A DNA stretch of 64,000 nt from Xanthobacteraceae bacterium (GTDB lineage: Bacteria; Pseudomonadota; Alphaproteobacteria; Rhizobiales; Xanthobacteraceae), in NCBI GenBank assembly GCA_024508855.1, contig JANINJ010000107.1, positions 62,001 through 126,000 of the forward strand. Direction: 5' to 3'. A program made the translations under genes and the position numbers. Under the pieces are notes generated by a model that worked only from the letters and a program-made list of their open reading frames with translations, was not told the origin of the DNA and searched no databases. Positions 9,161-18,180 of the stretch are shown here, piece after piece. The stretch's first letter is position 1. Each line of letters begins with the position of its first letter.

Positions 9161-9358
9161 GTCGAGGCAGGTCTCCTGGCTCACGGGTTGTCGCTGGTAT
9201 CCGACCTTCCCGAAGCGTTTGCTTCAGTGGCATCCATGGATACAAGCTCGCCGCTTACAGTTGCGGGGGCAGCGCCGGCTTTGCCGATCTCGACCGAAAT
9301 CGAAAGGCGTACCGGCTTCCCTCTTAGCTGCGCGCCTCCGGCTCGCAGCACCTCGACA
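9161..9358 (-). promoter_or_regulatory. Cobalamin (adenosylcobalamin-type) riboswitch upstream of metE
   Basis: Read on the minus strand, the leader shows all landmarks of the B12 riboswitch in order: GAGGTGCTGC near the 5' end, GAGGGAAGCCGGT, CGCTGCCCCCGCAACTGTAA, GCCACTG, CGGGAAGG and the B12 box AGCCAGGAGACCTGCC at 9181-9166. It ends about 118 bases before the metE start. Such elements shut off the B12-independent methionine synthase when cobalamin is available, which implies that the organism also has a B12-dependent enzyme (metH) elsewhere. Confidence 0.96.
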
Positions 9359-9688
9359 TTCAACACTCTGACTCAGCACACTCGCAGGTAATAGGGCCAG
9401 CGCCGTGGAATCTTGCCCACTGCAAGACGGCCAATCCAGTTCCCACTCCTGAATTCGTCTCGGGTGGGCAGAGCGACCTTCATCGTTACGGCATACGTTC
9501 AGGCACGACAGTCTGCACGATCGACGCATCGATCATTCGCGCTCGTGAAGCGCGCTTTCATTCGGCAGCATAGCTACGACGTACGGATACACAGCACACA
9601 TGGGAACCGGCGCAGTTATAAAAATGATCAACAGTCTGGGTCGGATCAGGTCCGCTGAGCAGAGATTCCCTGTAATATATTCGGCCAG
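9359..9688. other. Intergenic region upstream of the riboswitch; nothing recognised
   Basis: These 330 bases lie between the riboswitch start and the stop of the exported protein gene. They must hold the metE promoter on the minus strand, but no convincing -35/-10 pair could be picked. No terminator with a T-run is visible for the upstream gene, so some read-through into the metE leader is possible. The small open frames here have no recognisable similarity. Confidence 0.5.
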
Positions 9689-11698
9689 CTAGGAATGCGT
9701 GGGCCAGTGTCGCTCGTGAAACCAGGTGCGGTATTCCGACGACATCTTGGCGCGCTGCGCGCGCGGCGCATGTCGCTTGCACGTCGCCGCTTCCTCACTG
9801 TTTTCCGGGGCGCCCCAACGTAGCTCCACGCAATCGTTCGGATTGTACGCCATCTCAAAATCGCCTGCCCGTTCAATGATGTTCTGAAGAGACAGCGTCC
9901 ATTGAGAGCCATCGCTGCGAGTATACGACAACTTGTGCGAGGCTAGTTCAGATGCGAGTACACTCTGTAATTCGCGTTTCACGTCCTCAACGCTCATGCC
10001 TTCTCGCGTAGCGTACCGGTTCGATCTCCGTACAAAACGATCAGGAAAGTTCCGCACCACGTCGATCGCAATTAGAAGCCGAAAATCGCGTGCCGGGGTA
10101 GAGTAATCCTCCCAAGGGCCGGTGGTCTCGAAGATCGATGGGCCGTTCGGCATCGCCGTAATGCCAGCCTGCTTGTTCTGATATTTTCGCCCATTCTCGA
10201 CCGAAGTGACGCGCGTTTTCACCTGTTCGTCGAGGCTGGTAATCGCATCAGTCATTGCGCGCACCGGATCGAGTGGCTCTGGCGACATCACGTCGTCCAT
10301 CCGATCGTAAAAATCCTCGGCGCTCAGTTGCGACTGTTCGAGCGAAAAGTCACCGTACTGCGAATTCTTGCTTATTTCGGTATTGGTGAGCCGCCGCAGC
10401 GAGCCATTTTTATTTCCGACGATCGGCCGGAAGTGTTTGAAGCCGGGGCTGCCGAGCGCGGGATTATGCACGAACAGGAAATTACCGCGCCAGAATCGTT
10501 TGCGCGTGATCGACCCATCAGGCTCGGCGTCGACCGCCAGAAAAACGCCCGGAGTTCCATTCAACTCCGGCACGCGATGCACCAGCATCAGCACATGACC
10601 GTAAGGGTCGGCGTACACGGTCCCCGGTCGTAACGCTTTTTGTGTGAGTGGGACGCTATAAAAATCGGTGTTGTCATCGCTTGCCGCCACTCGCACCGTC
10701 CCGCTGTGGACGACGTCGCCAACATTACGCAAATATTCCGCGAACGATGCCGGGCGCTTCGGCCGCGGTGCTGGCGAGTTTGCTGGAGGATTTACGGGCG
10801 CGGCGATCGATTGCGACCGGGAAAACAACCCTCGAATGCCTGGAGCCTGGGCGGAAGAAGCAGCGGCGGCTGGTGTCGATGCGACGTTTTGTTGGGAGGG
10901 CGGCGCTGGACGTGTGGCTTCGAGATGCTCGATGTCAAACCAATGATAGCATTTGGGCGCCTTGCCGGCGGTGCCGCGCGAGCAATTCGAATAGCCGAAC
11001 GGCAATCCCATTTTGAAAGCGAAGTAAGCGCGCAGGAAATAGACGAAGTCAGCGCAATCGGGGCGCAGCGCCGTTGTCATCCTGTCCTCGCCGCGCCCCA
11101 GATAGTTGAACAGGAAATTGCGCGACTGGTCTCGTAGCACCTCATGCCACACCTTCCAAGACAAATCCTGATCAGGCGGGGCATCGAAGAGTTTTTCGAT
11201 CCACGCCGAGAACAAGGATTCCGTCGTTCTATTCCAGCTACCACGTACTTGCCAGATCCGTCCCGACGGTGTCGCAGTTGGCGCAGGCTTGCCGGCGGTC
11301 ACGACAATGTCGCGCGTGATCGGGTCACAGCCCGCGGAAGCGTGTTCGAATGCCAGTGTCGCGTGCCATGTGCCCGCAGCGGGCGTTGCAACCTCGGCGA
11401 ACCACGAATAGGGACCGCCTCCGTGCCGGTCCGACGATGTGACTGTGCGACTACCATCAGGCGCCACTAGTGAGAGCTCAATCTCGATCGGTTTTTCTGA
11501 AACAGCCATGACGCGCAACGGCGCGCCTTTCCATGGCGCGACAGGCGAAGGCAGGACCGTGACATCGGCCACGTCCTCACAGATTGCGGATACAGCTGCA
11601 GCCGGCGATGTCGTTGCCAAGAAAAACAATATGGCAAATCCCGTTGGGATCAGCGGCAACGCCGACGCAGCAACAATAAACCAGCGTCTAAGAAGCAT
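9689..11698 (-). CDS. Exported protein of unknown function with a possible cysteine-hydrolase core
   Basis: I do not recognise the family. The 669-residue product from ATG 11698 (GGAAGG upstream; in-frame ATGs at 11707 and 11734 are alternatives) begins with a long signal or anchor segment (about 7-36, ending SPAAAVSA), then a beta-rich region (40-140), then a domain with RPDCADF (C215), YGHVLML (H368) and AVDAEPDG (D390). The order Cys, His, Asp within a secreted protein recalls NlpC/P60 or transglutaminase-like peptidases, but spacing is large because of a Pro/Ala-rich linker (265-320). No operon partner is close. The hydrolase idea is inference; the CDS itself is well supported by length and codon use. 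Confidence 0.75.
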   Translation of the reverse strand: MLLRRWFIVAASALPLIPTGFAILFFLATTSPAAAVSAICEDVADVTVLPSPVAPWKGAPLRVMAVSEKPIEIELSLVAPDGSRTVTSSDRHGGGPYSWFAEVATPAAGTWHATLAFEHASAGCDPITRDIVVTAGKPAPTATPSGRIWQVRGSWNRTTESLFSAWIEKLFDAPPDQDLSWKVWHEVLRDQSRNFLFNYLGRGEDRMTTALRPDCADFVYFLRAYFAFKMGLPFGYSNCSRGTAGKAPKCYHWFDIEHLEATRPAPPSQQNVASTPAAAASSAQAPGIRGLFSRSQSIAAPVNPPANSPAPRPKRPASFAEYLRNVGDVVHSGTVRVAASDDNTDFYSVPLTQKALRPGTVYADPYGHVLMLVHRVPELNGTPGVFLAVDAEPDGSITRKRFWRGNFLFVHNPALGSPGFKHFRPIVGNKNGSLRRLTNTEISKNSQYGDFSLEQSQLSAEDFYDRMDDVMSPEPLDPVRAMTDAITSLDEQVKTRVTSVENGRKYQNKQAGITAMPNGPSIFETTGPWEDYSTPARDFRLLIAIDVVRNFPDRFVRRSNRYATREGMSVEDVKRELQSVLASELASHKLSYTRSDGSQWTLSLQNIIERAGDFEMAYNPNDCVELRWGAPENSEEAATCKRHAPRAQRAKMSSEYRTWFHERHWPTHS

Positions 11699-11727
11699 TG
11701 GAAGCATACCTTCCTGGAGCATTCTTA

Positions 11728-11753
11728 TTAGCATTTTAGCTTAGCATTTTAAC
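11728..11753. repeat. Tandem 13-bp direct repeat upstream of the exported protein gene
   Basis: TTAGCATTTTAGC at 11728-11740 is followed directly by TTAGCATTTTAAC at 11741-11753, a 13-base unit repeated with one mismatch. It lies 30-55 bases upstream of the preferred start of the exported protein gene and is A+T-rich against its surroundings, so it may be part of the promoter or a regulator site. Confidence 0.6.
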
Positions 11754-12250
11754 CCCGCCAGGGTCCAGTTTGCATCGAATCAATGGATGGGCGGGCGGGC
11801 CAGCTCCAGCCTGATATGAACACGGCTAATCAGCCGCTCTAATCCGAGCCCAACACGTCCCGGACTACATAATTCCCAGCTCGGCCGGTCTTGCTGCGTA
11901 CCATGGTATGTGCAGGATCATGCAAAATGCACTATGGGAAAGCGCTGTCGATTGACATCGACATCCAGGTCGTGAGCACGACCACCACCGAGCCTCAGCC
12001 CCGTCCGCTGCCAAGCTGCTCGAAAGGTAAATGGCGATGTCGCTCTTGATGGGAGGGATGCGTCACGCCACAGGCGTATCTGCGGTTTCTCCAAGCACGC
12101 GACGTCTTTAAATGCGCCAATATGAGCACTTCAGCTACGACGCTTCGTGTCATGGTACTCACGTCCATCGAGAACAAGCGATCGACGTCGCTTAGGTTCA
12201 CGACGAGCAACAGGCCAAATTCATTTGATCGCTGCTCGTGGCCAACGGGA
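11754..12250. other. Long intergenic stretch without a supported gene
   Basis: About 500 bases between the exported protein gene and the GST gene. A minus-strand open frame of 106 codons (11995-12315) overlaps the end of the GST gene and has no family likeness. No tRNA, terminator with T-run, or insertion-sequence end was seen. It may be decayed sequence. Confidence 0.45.
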
Positions 12251-12946
12251 CTAATCTCGCACAGCCGTCTGGCCAAAGAGAATAGCCTTAGATTGCTCTG
12301 TGACGACGGGACCACCGTTCAGCCATTCGCGTCCCACGTTCCAACCCTCCCGCACCTTCGGCCGCTTGTTTATTGTCAGAAACCAGCGTTTCAGATACGC
12401 GAAATCGTCGAGATTCTGGCCCTGCCCTTTGTAAGGTTTGATCCAGGGCCAACAGGCCATATCCACAATGGAATATTCTCCAGCAATGTACTCGCGATCC
12501 GCCAAACGAGAATCCAACACTCCGTAAAGACGGTTGACTTCGTTGGTGTATCTCTCGGAGGCATAAGGAACGGGCGTATTGACGTATTGCCGGAAATGAT
12601 GGGCTTGGCCACACATTGGACCCAAGCCGCCCATTTGCCACATGAGCCACTGGAGAACATCATATCGATAGCGTTCGGATGTCGGCAGAAAGCGATCGTA
12701 CTTTTCAGCGAGATACATCAGGATCGCGCCTGACTCAAAAATAGCGATCGGATCGCCGCCGTCGGTTGGACCGAAATCGACGATCGCAGGCATGCGCCTG
12801 TTCGGACTGATCTTCGCAAATTCCCGCTCGAACTGATCGCCTCGACCGATATCCAGCGGTATCAGCCTGTAAGGTACATCCAGCTCGTGAAGCAAAATGG
12901 TGACCTTGCACCCGTTCGGCGTGGGCCAGTAGTAAAGATCGATCAT
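12251..12946 (-). CDS. Glutathione S-transferase, YfcG/YghU-like (nu class)
   Basis: The 231-residue protein starts with a thioredoxin-fold domain (1-85) carrying WPTPNGCK near the catalytic region and the glutathione-binding segment MPAIVD...AIFESGAILMYLAEKY, followed by an all-helical domain with PMCGQAHHF, characteristic of the YfcG/YghU group. Those enzymes show disulfide-bond reductase or peroxidase activity with glutathione. It lies 22 bases after another GST-like gene on the same strand, so both are probably co-transcribed and cytoplasmic. The substrate is unknown; a role in detoxifying reactive aromatic intermediates is possible. Confidence 0.9.
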   Translation of the reverse strand: MIDLYYWPTPNGCKVTILLHELDVPYRLIPLDIGRGDQFEREFAKISPNRRMPAIVDFGPTDGGDPIAIFESGAILMYLAEKYDRFLPTSERYRYDVLQWLMWQMGGLGPMCGQAHHFRQYVNTPVPYASERYTNEVNRLYGVLDSRLADREYIAGEYSIVDMACWPWIKPYKGQGQNLDDFAYLKRWFLTINKRPKVREGWNVGREWLNGGPVVTEQSKAILFGQTAVRD

Positions 12947-12968
12947 ATCTGCGTTTCTTTCAGGCCTA

Positions 12969-14030
12969 TCAGGACAACAGGAATTCAGTACTGCCTAGAA
13001 CAGTTTCAACTTGTGAACGCGCACCTGGGTCGAGGGCACTAAATTTTTCCCGTAGTACGCGATAACACTTCGCATGATATTTGAAGGGTTCCTGAACATA
13101 GCGCAGCCCGTCTACTTTAAACGCAAACGATGGCTCATTTTCTGCGAGTGCCCGTTCATTGGCGCGAAGATATGGAAGATAAATATCCACCACGATTCGA
13201 AGCAGATCAACGGTTGCTGCACCTATATCGAGGAGACTCAACTCCTGAGTCTCGATCCCCGACGAATCCTCGAGAAGTTGTAGATAGGGAAAGACACCTG
13301 GCGCCGCCCCACGCATGGAAACCCAGGGCGTCGGGTCGGTCGCAAGTGACTGGAGTTGCCCATAGAAGCCGAAATCGGCAAGCGTTGGAGACGCACCGAA
13401 AATGAATGTCGAATTGTCCGGCAAACGGTCCATTGCCTTGAGCAGTCGATCGAAACTCATCATGATCATTGCGGCATTTTCAGCAGTCGCTCCGACAAGC
13501 CGCATGCGTGATTGCTGTCGGGAAGCAAAGTGCTTCGCAGCTTTATCGAGAACCGCTCGAGAATAGTACCCACCGAGAAATTCTCCGGTCACGATCCGGC
13601 TTTTGAAAGCTGCGTCCTCTTCATGTCCCCACCTATAAAGAAACGCGATTTTCACCAGCCACTCGTCCGCCATATCTTCCAGAAGATGAGAGCAGAACGC
13701 GACGGCCGGATCGCGTGGCACAGCGGGCCGATCCGCATGTCTCTCGTCGAGAAGATAGGCGATGGTCGTCGATTCATTCCTGATCGATCCGTCATCCGGG
13801 AAATACACCGCCGGCACGACGCGGGGCGTCAGTCCATCCAATTTCCGGTTCGCTGCCGCGCAGAGAGGCGGATGTGGGAGATCATCCGGTATCCAGTCGA
13901 GCGTAGCCGGCATCCAGTCGAACGGAAGCCGCTTATACCGCATCAGCGATCTCAGCTTTAGCGCGTAAGGAGACCCGATTGAGCCAAATAGCTTGTAACG
14001 GTCAGACGATTGAGCAGATGCATTGGTCAT
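12969..14030 (-). CDS. Glutathione S-transferase family protein (large form)
   Basis: A 353-residue protein with an N-terminal thioredoxin-like domain (about 10-95: LFGSIGSPYALKLRSLMRYK, VVPAVYFPDD, IRNESTTIAYLLDERH) and a longer-than-usual helical C-terminal region (about 110-350). FGASPTLADFGFYGQL resembles the N-capping box region of GST C-domains. The family is usually 200-230 residues, so about 120 residues are additional; such large GST-like proteins occur in proteobacteria and are uncharacterised. It heads a two-gene unit with the YfcG-like gene and is divergent from the acyl-CoA synthetase. Confidence 0.8.
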   Translation of the reverse strand: MTNASAQSSDRYKLFGSIGSPYALKLRSLMRYKRLPFDWMPATLDWIPDDLPHPPLCAAANRKLDGLTPRVVPAVYFPDDGSIRNESTTIAYLLDERHADRPAVPRDPAVAFCSHLLEDMADEWLVKIAFLYRWGHEEDAAFKSRIVTGEFLGGYYSRAVLDKAAKHFASRQQSRMRLVGATAENAAMIMMSFDRLLKAMDRLPDNSTFIFGASPTLADFGFYGQLQSLATDPTPWVSMRGAAPGVFPYLQLLEDSSGIETQELSLLDIGAATVDLLRIVVDIYLPYLRANERALAENEPSFAFKVDGLRYVQEPFKYHAKCYRVLREKFSALDPGARSQVETVLGSTEFLLS

Positions 14031-14202
14031 GTGAAGGACGATAGCCTGCCGTTCAGTTCACGCCTGAGGCGAGGACGACAAAAGCTGCGGCAAACACGGC
14101 AAACAACCGGTGTCCGTTACGCCGTACCGGTTGACGGTTACGGTTGAGAATCCCAACGAGCTTTCTGGAACACTTTACGCAACTAGCGCCAAAGAGGGTC
14201 CC

Positions 14203-15744
14203 ATGAACTTAGCTCGCATTCTCATCAATCATGCCAGCTTCAACCCGCACCGCATTGCGGTCGTCGTCGGCGAGCAACGGCTTTCGTTTTCCGACTTCAA
14301 TCAACGGGTGAATCGGCTGGCCAATGCGATGCTGGAACGAGGCATAAAGCAGGGCGACAAGATCGCATGCGTCACGCAGAACTGCCTCGAAATGCTGGAT
14401 TTGTACTGGGCAACCGCCAAGATCGGAGCAGTCGCCGTCCCACTGAGCCCGTTGCTGAATGGAATCGCACTCAAGGGGCTCCTCAATCATTCAGATTCCG
14501 TTCTCGCCCTGCTCTCACCCGAGGCGGCTGAGGGACTGCAACAATCCGGTCCTCACAATCCCAATCTGGCAGCTACGAACAGGATTGTCGTCGGCGGCAG
14601 TCTGGACGATCACCAAACTTATAATCAGTTCGTTTCCGGCGCATCCTCCGCAGAACCACCTTTATGCGATGTCGCCTCCTCCGCCCCACTGATGATCGTC
14701 TACAGCAGCGGAACGACTGGCGAGCCTAAAGGTATCGTTCTCAGTCATTACGCGAGATCGATGTATTGTACGCTATATGCCTCGGCATGGAGAATGACGC
14801 CCGAGAGCATCTCCCTTCACACTGGCTCGCTGGTTTTCAACGGTGCGTTCATGACGCTGCTACCCAGCTTCTTTCTTGGCAGCAAGTATGTACTGCACGA
14901 AGCATTCGACCCCGAAGAAATCCTGAATACCATCGAACGAGAGAAGGTGACCCATATGGTTATGGTGCCGTCTCAAATTCTCGCATTGCTGGATTGTCCC
15001 TCATTTCATCCCACTCGGTTGGCTTCGCTGGAAGCTCTCATTTCACTCGGCGCCACACTGCATCTGTCTCACAAGCAACGTCTGCTGAGCGTTCTCGGTG
15101 AGCGATTCTATGAAATGTACGGACTGGCGGAAGGCTTCATGACAATCCTCGATAAAACCGCCGCCGGGTCAAAATTGGCGTCGGTGGGAACACCTCCTCC
15201 TTTCTTCGAAATGCGTATCGTGGATGCTGCCGGCGATGATGTTCCGCCTAACACGATCGGCGAGATCGTCGGCCGCGGGCCGATCATGATGGAAGGATAT
15301 TATCGGCGTCCGGATCTGACAAGCAAAGCCATGATGGACGGATGGTTGCATTCGGGCGATGTCGGCTATGTCGACGAAGAGGGATTTCTGTATCTCTCCG
15401 ACAGAAAGAAGGACATGATCAAGTCGGGCGGTGTCAGCGTTTATCCGCGCGACATCGAGGAAGTTATCGTCAGGCACCCGGCCATTCAGGAGGCTGCGGT
15501 TTTCGGAATACCGCATGAAAAATGGGGAGAAACTCCCATCGCAGCCGTCGTTCTCAATCCGGATCATGCGACGCGAGCGCCGATCGAAGAACTCAAGATC
15601 TGGATCAACCAGAATGTCGGCGCCAAGTTTCAACGAATTGCCGACCTCGTGGTCTTTGAGGATTTTCCACGCAACGCGGCGGGAAAAACACTCAAACGCT
15701 CCATCCAGGAAATTTATCTGAACAACCCAGTGAGGCCGACCTGA
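14203..15744 (+). CDS. Class I adenylate-forming acyl-CoA synthetase (AMP-binding)
   Basis: It activates a carboxylic acid to the acyl-CoA through an acyl-AMP. The P-loop IVYSSGTTGEPKG, the segment GEIVGRGPIMMEGYY, the hinge DGWLHSGDVGYVDEEGF...SDRKKDMIKSGG and the C-terminal lysine motif NAAGKTLK are intact in a 513-residue product. ATG 14203 is preferred to the upstream ATG 14110 because AGAGGG sits 8 bases before it and conserved sequence begins there. It lies beside an AraC regulator and an MFS importer, suggesting uptake and activation of an exogenous acid. The substrate could be aliphatic or aromatic. Confidence 0.9.
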   Translation: MNLARILINHASFNPHRIAVVVGEQRLSFSDFNQRVNRLANAMLERGIKQGDKIACVTQNCLEMLDLYWATAKIGAVAVPLSPLLNGIALKGLLNHSDSVLALLSPEAAEGLQQSGPHNPNLAATNRIVVGGSLDDHQTYNQFVSGASSAEPPLCDVASSAPLMIVYSSGTTGEPKGIVLSHYARSMYCTLYASAWRMTPESISLHTGSLVFNGAFMTLLPSFFLGSKYVLHEAFDPEEILNTIEREKVTHMVMVPSQILALLDCPSFHPTRLASLEALISLGATLHLSHKQRLLSVLGERFYEMYGLAEGFMTILDKTAAGSKLASVGTPPPFFEMRIVDAAGDDVPPNTIGEIVGRGPIMMEGYYRRPDLTSKAMMDGWLHSGDVGYVDEEGFLYLSDRKKDMIKSGGVSVYPRDIEEVIVRHPAIQEAAVFGIPHEKWGETPIAAVVLNPDHATRAPIEELKIWINQNVGAKFQRIADLVVFEDFPRNAAGKTLKRSIQEIYLNNPVRPT

Positions 15745-15764
15745 CCCGCAGCCGCTCGCTGGAT

Positions 15765-16553
15765 TTACGCATCGAGAAATTGGCCGGGTGTTCGTCCGGT
15801 CACGCGGCGAAACATCTCGATAAACGAGCTGGTATTCTCGTATCCCGCATCATAAGCAACGGACGTTACCGATTGTCCTAGATGCAAGCGCACAATGGCG
15901 TTTTGAATTCGGAGTTGACGTCGCCATTGAGCGAAGGTGATTCCTGTCTCTTTCCGGAATAGTCGTTCGAGCGTGCGAGTGCAGCCGCCGGCAATGTCAG
16001 CCCATTCCGAAAGAGACCGGCTATCCGATGGGTTCTTTTGCAGAGCCGCGGATATCTTTTTCAAACGCGCATCTCGAGGCTCTGGAACGGAAAATACAAG
16101 ATCATCAGCGGGGCTGAATTCCAGAACCAGCAGATCGACGATCTTGGCCTCACGGCTACCGGTCGCGAACCATTGTTTACCTTGCACAGCGCTTCCCAGA
16201 AGTTCGTTGAAAAGAGGCGAAACACTGATCGGGCAACTAGACTTCGGCAAATCCGGCGCGAGCATTCTCGATATCTGCAGGTTTCGCAACTTAACTTCAG
16301 TCGACGCCAGGACCTCGTGCGGTGCGCCCTCTGGAATCCATACGCCTTTCTTTCCGGCAACCACGAACGAACGACCGCCGATCCTCACTGTGACCACCCC
16401 GGCCGGGGCAGTCATGATCTGACCGCGATCGTGACGGTGCGTTTCAATCATCCCGCCAGATTCCAGTTCAAGGCCGAGGCCATGGATGGGAGCGGGACCG
16501 GTCTCAGCCTCCCAAGAAGCAATGGTAGCCGCGCTCAATGTCGAAATGGGCAT
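15765..16553 (-). CDS. AraC family transcriptional regulator with cupin sensor domain
   Basis: The 262-residue product has an N-terminal cupin-like ligand domain (about 20-100, ETHRHDRGQIMTAPAG) and a C-terminal double helix-turn-helix (about 160-260), with the second motif SVTSVAYDAGYENTSSFIEMFRRVTGRTPGQF. Converges on the acyl-CoA synthetase gene (20 bases between stops) and starts about 57 bases after the stop of the MFS gene. It likely regulates one or both in response to their substrate. The ligand is unknown. Confidence 0.9.
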   Translation of the reverse strand: MPISTLSAATIASWEAETGPAPIHGLGLELESGGMIETHRHDRGQIMTAPAGVVTVRIGGRSFVVAGKKGVWIPEGAPHEVLASTEVKLRNLQISRMLAPDLPKSSCPISVSPLFNELLGSAVQGKQWFATGSREAKIVDLLVLEFSPADDLVFSVPEPRDARLKKISAALQKNPSDSRSLSEWADIAGGCTRTLERLFRKETGITFAQWRRQLRIQNAIVRLHLGQSVTSVAYDAGYENTSSFIEMFRRVTGRTPGQFLDA

Positions 16554-16610
16554 AACGGCATATCCCTTGGTAAATCGCTGACCACGGTAGCGTACGCCCC
16601 CAACGTTAGG

Positions 16611-17918
16611 TTACGTAAGCGGACGACCGCGGGTTTCAGGCATGAATAATATCGTGACCACGGTCAGCAGATTCAGCAGCGCAAGATAGCCGGAAAAGAT
16701 ATCCATTCTATCCAAGCTCGCAAGCCAATTCTGGAGATATGGCGCGGTGCCACCGAAGAGTGCGACCGCGAACGAATATGGGATCGCGGTCCCTGTCGCA
16801 CGGATCCGCGTCGGAAAGAGTTCGGCATAGACAGCCGGCGCGATCGATGTCCACGCTGCAAGTACGAACATCGAGACGGACATGGCAACAGCCAGTTGCC
16901 AAAACATGCCCTGAATGAGGTTTATCATCGGATACGCCAGAAGCATGCCCAGCCCGGCTCCAATAAACAAATTCGGCTTTCGTCCGATGCGGTCGGACAA
17001 CATGCCCCAGAACGGCTGAACGACGATGTAAACCACACAGGCTATGAAAAGTGCCCACAGCGCGCCATTCGCTTCCATGTGCTTGAAATTGATCGAGTAC
17101 GACGTCGCTCCGGAAACCCATGTGTTGTAGCTGACGGTGGGGCCTGCGGTTAAGCCGATGACCGTAAACACTGCAGATCTGTTTTCGTAGATTGAGCCCC
17201 AGGTTGACTGGCGAACATCACCATTGTTGGTTGCCGCGATCTTGAAGGCTTCCGGCTCCTCCAGCCCCTTCCGAAGGAAGATCGCATAGATGCCCAGAAG
17301 TGCACCGAGAAGAAACGGAACCCGCCACGCATAGGACTCTATGGCCCCAGCCGGCAGCACTGCGTTGAGCACGAGAGCAACGATTGTTGCGAGCAGTGAG
17401 CCCATGATCAATGCAATAAACATTGAGCTGGACCATAGACCACGACGATCCGGCGGAGCACTCTCAACCAGAAACGTATACGAAGCGCCGATCTCGCCCC
17501 CAAGACCGAAGCCTTGGGCCAACCTGCCCGCAACAAGCAGGACCGGCGCAAGAATTCCAATCGCTGAATGGGTGGGCGAGAGACCGATAACCAAACAACC
17601 GGCGGCGGTCACCGTCATGGAAACCACCATCGCATAACGTCGCCCCCTGCGGTCGGCGAGCCAACCGAAATAGAGACCGCCAAGCGGGCGTAGCAGAAAT
17701 CCTACCGCGAAGATGGCCAGGGTCGAGAGCAGCGCAGCCGTTCGATCGGTTGAGCTAAAAAACTGATGGGCAAAAAATGGAGCGAAAATGGCGTAAGAAG
17801 CGAAATCATACCACTCCAGAACGTTGCCTATCCCTGCTCCGAAAATGACCGACCGCACATTGCCGGCGTGAACGGGATTCGCCCCCGAATAAGAAGCACC
17901 AATAGATTCTGTCGTCAT
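16611..17918 (-). CDS. MFS transporter, metabolite:H+ symporter type
   Basis: The 435-residue membrane protein shows the MHS-family hallmark GNVLEWYDFASYAIFAPFFAHQFF in the first helix, the loop 2-3 motif GWLADRRGRRYAM and the helix 5 region GFGLGGEIGASYTFLVESAP; twelve hydrophobic segments fit a full transporter. Relatives import shikimate, citrate, alpha-ketoglutarate, betaine or aromatic acids with protons. ATG 17918 has GGGGAGGACAG immediately upstream, better than ATG 17960. It probably imports the acid handled by the neighbouring acyl-CoA synthetase or the amidohydrolase product. Confidence 0.92.
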   Translation of the reverse strand: MTTESIGASYSGANPVHAGNVRSVIFGAGIGNVLEWYDFASYAIFAPFFAHQFFSSTDRTAALLSTLAIFAVGFLLRPLGGLYFGWLADRRGRRYAMVVSMTVTAAGCLVIGLSPTHSAIGILAPVLLVAGRLAQGFGLGGEIGASYTFLVESAPPDRRGLWSSSMFIALIMGSLLATIVALVLNAVLPAGAIESYAWRVPFLLGALLGIYAIFLRKGLEEPEAFKIAATNNGDVRQSTWGSIYENRSAVFTVIGLTAGPTVSYNTWVSGATSYSINFKHMEANGALWALFIACVVYIVVQPFWGMLSDRIGRKPNLFIGAGLGMLLAYPMINLIQGMFWQLAVAMSVSMFVLAAWTSIAPAVYAELFPTRIRATGTAIPYSFAVALFGGTAPYLQNWLASLDRMDIFSGYLALLNLLTVVTILFMPETRGRPLT

Positions 17919-18180
17919 TCTGTCCTCCCCGCTCTGATTTATTTTCTCCAAAGCTATCAAACCGGGGAAAATTGACGTGCCGACTAAGCGACATTCAGTA
18001 TCGCAAAATGGACTCCCATCTGTCGGGGTTCAATTCAGTGGCTCGCCCGTGCGTGCCGAAGCTGACGATGAGTGCGATGCTTGGGCCATGAAACGCCAAA
18101 TGACGGTCGCAAGTACCGGCAGCACTCGAACGTCACACGCTCGAGGGGCGGCACCATGGAGTCACAAACACTGATCTACG

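Noticed and set aside
9044-9184. Upstream in-frame extension of metE
   Set aside because: It overlaps the B12 box of the riboswitch; leader RNA rather than coding. The real start has a ribosome binding site at 9043.
11995-12315. 106-codon minus-strand open frame after the GST gene
   Set aside because: It overlaps the end of the GST gene, has no family likeness and no convincing ribosome binding site.
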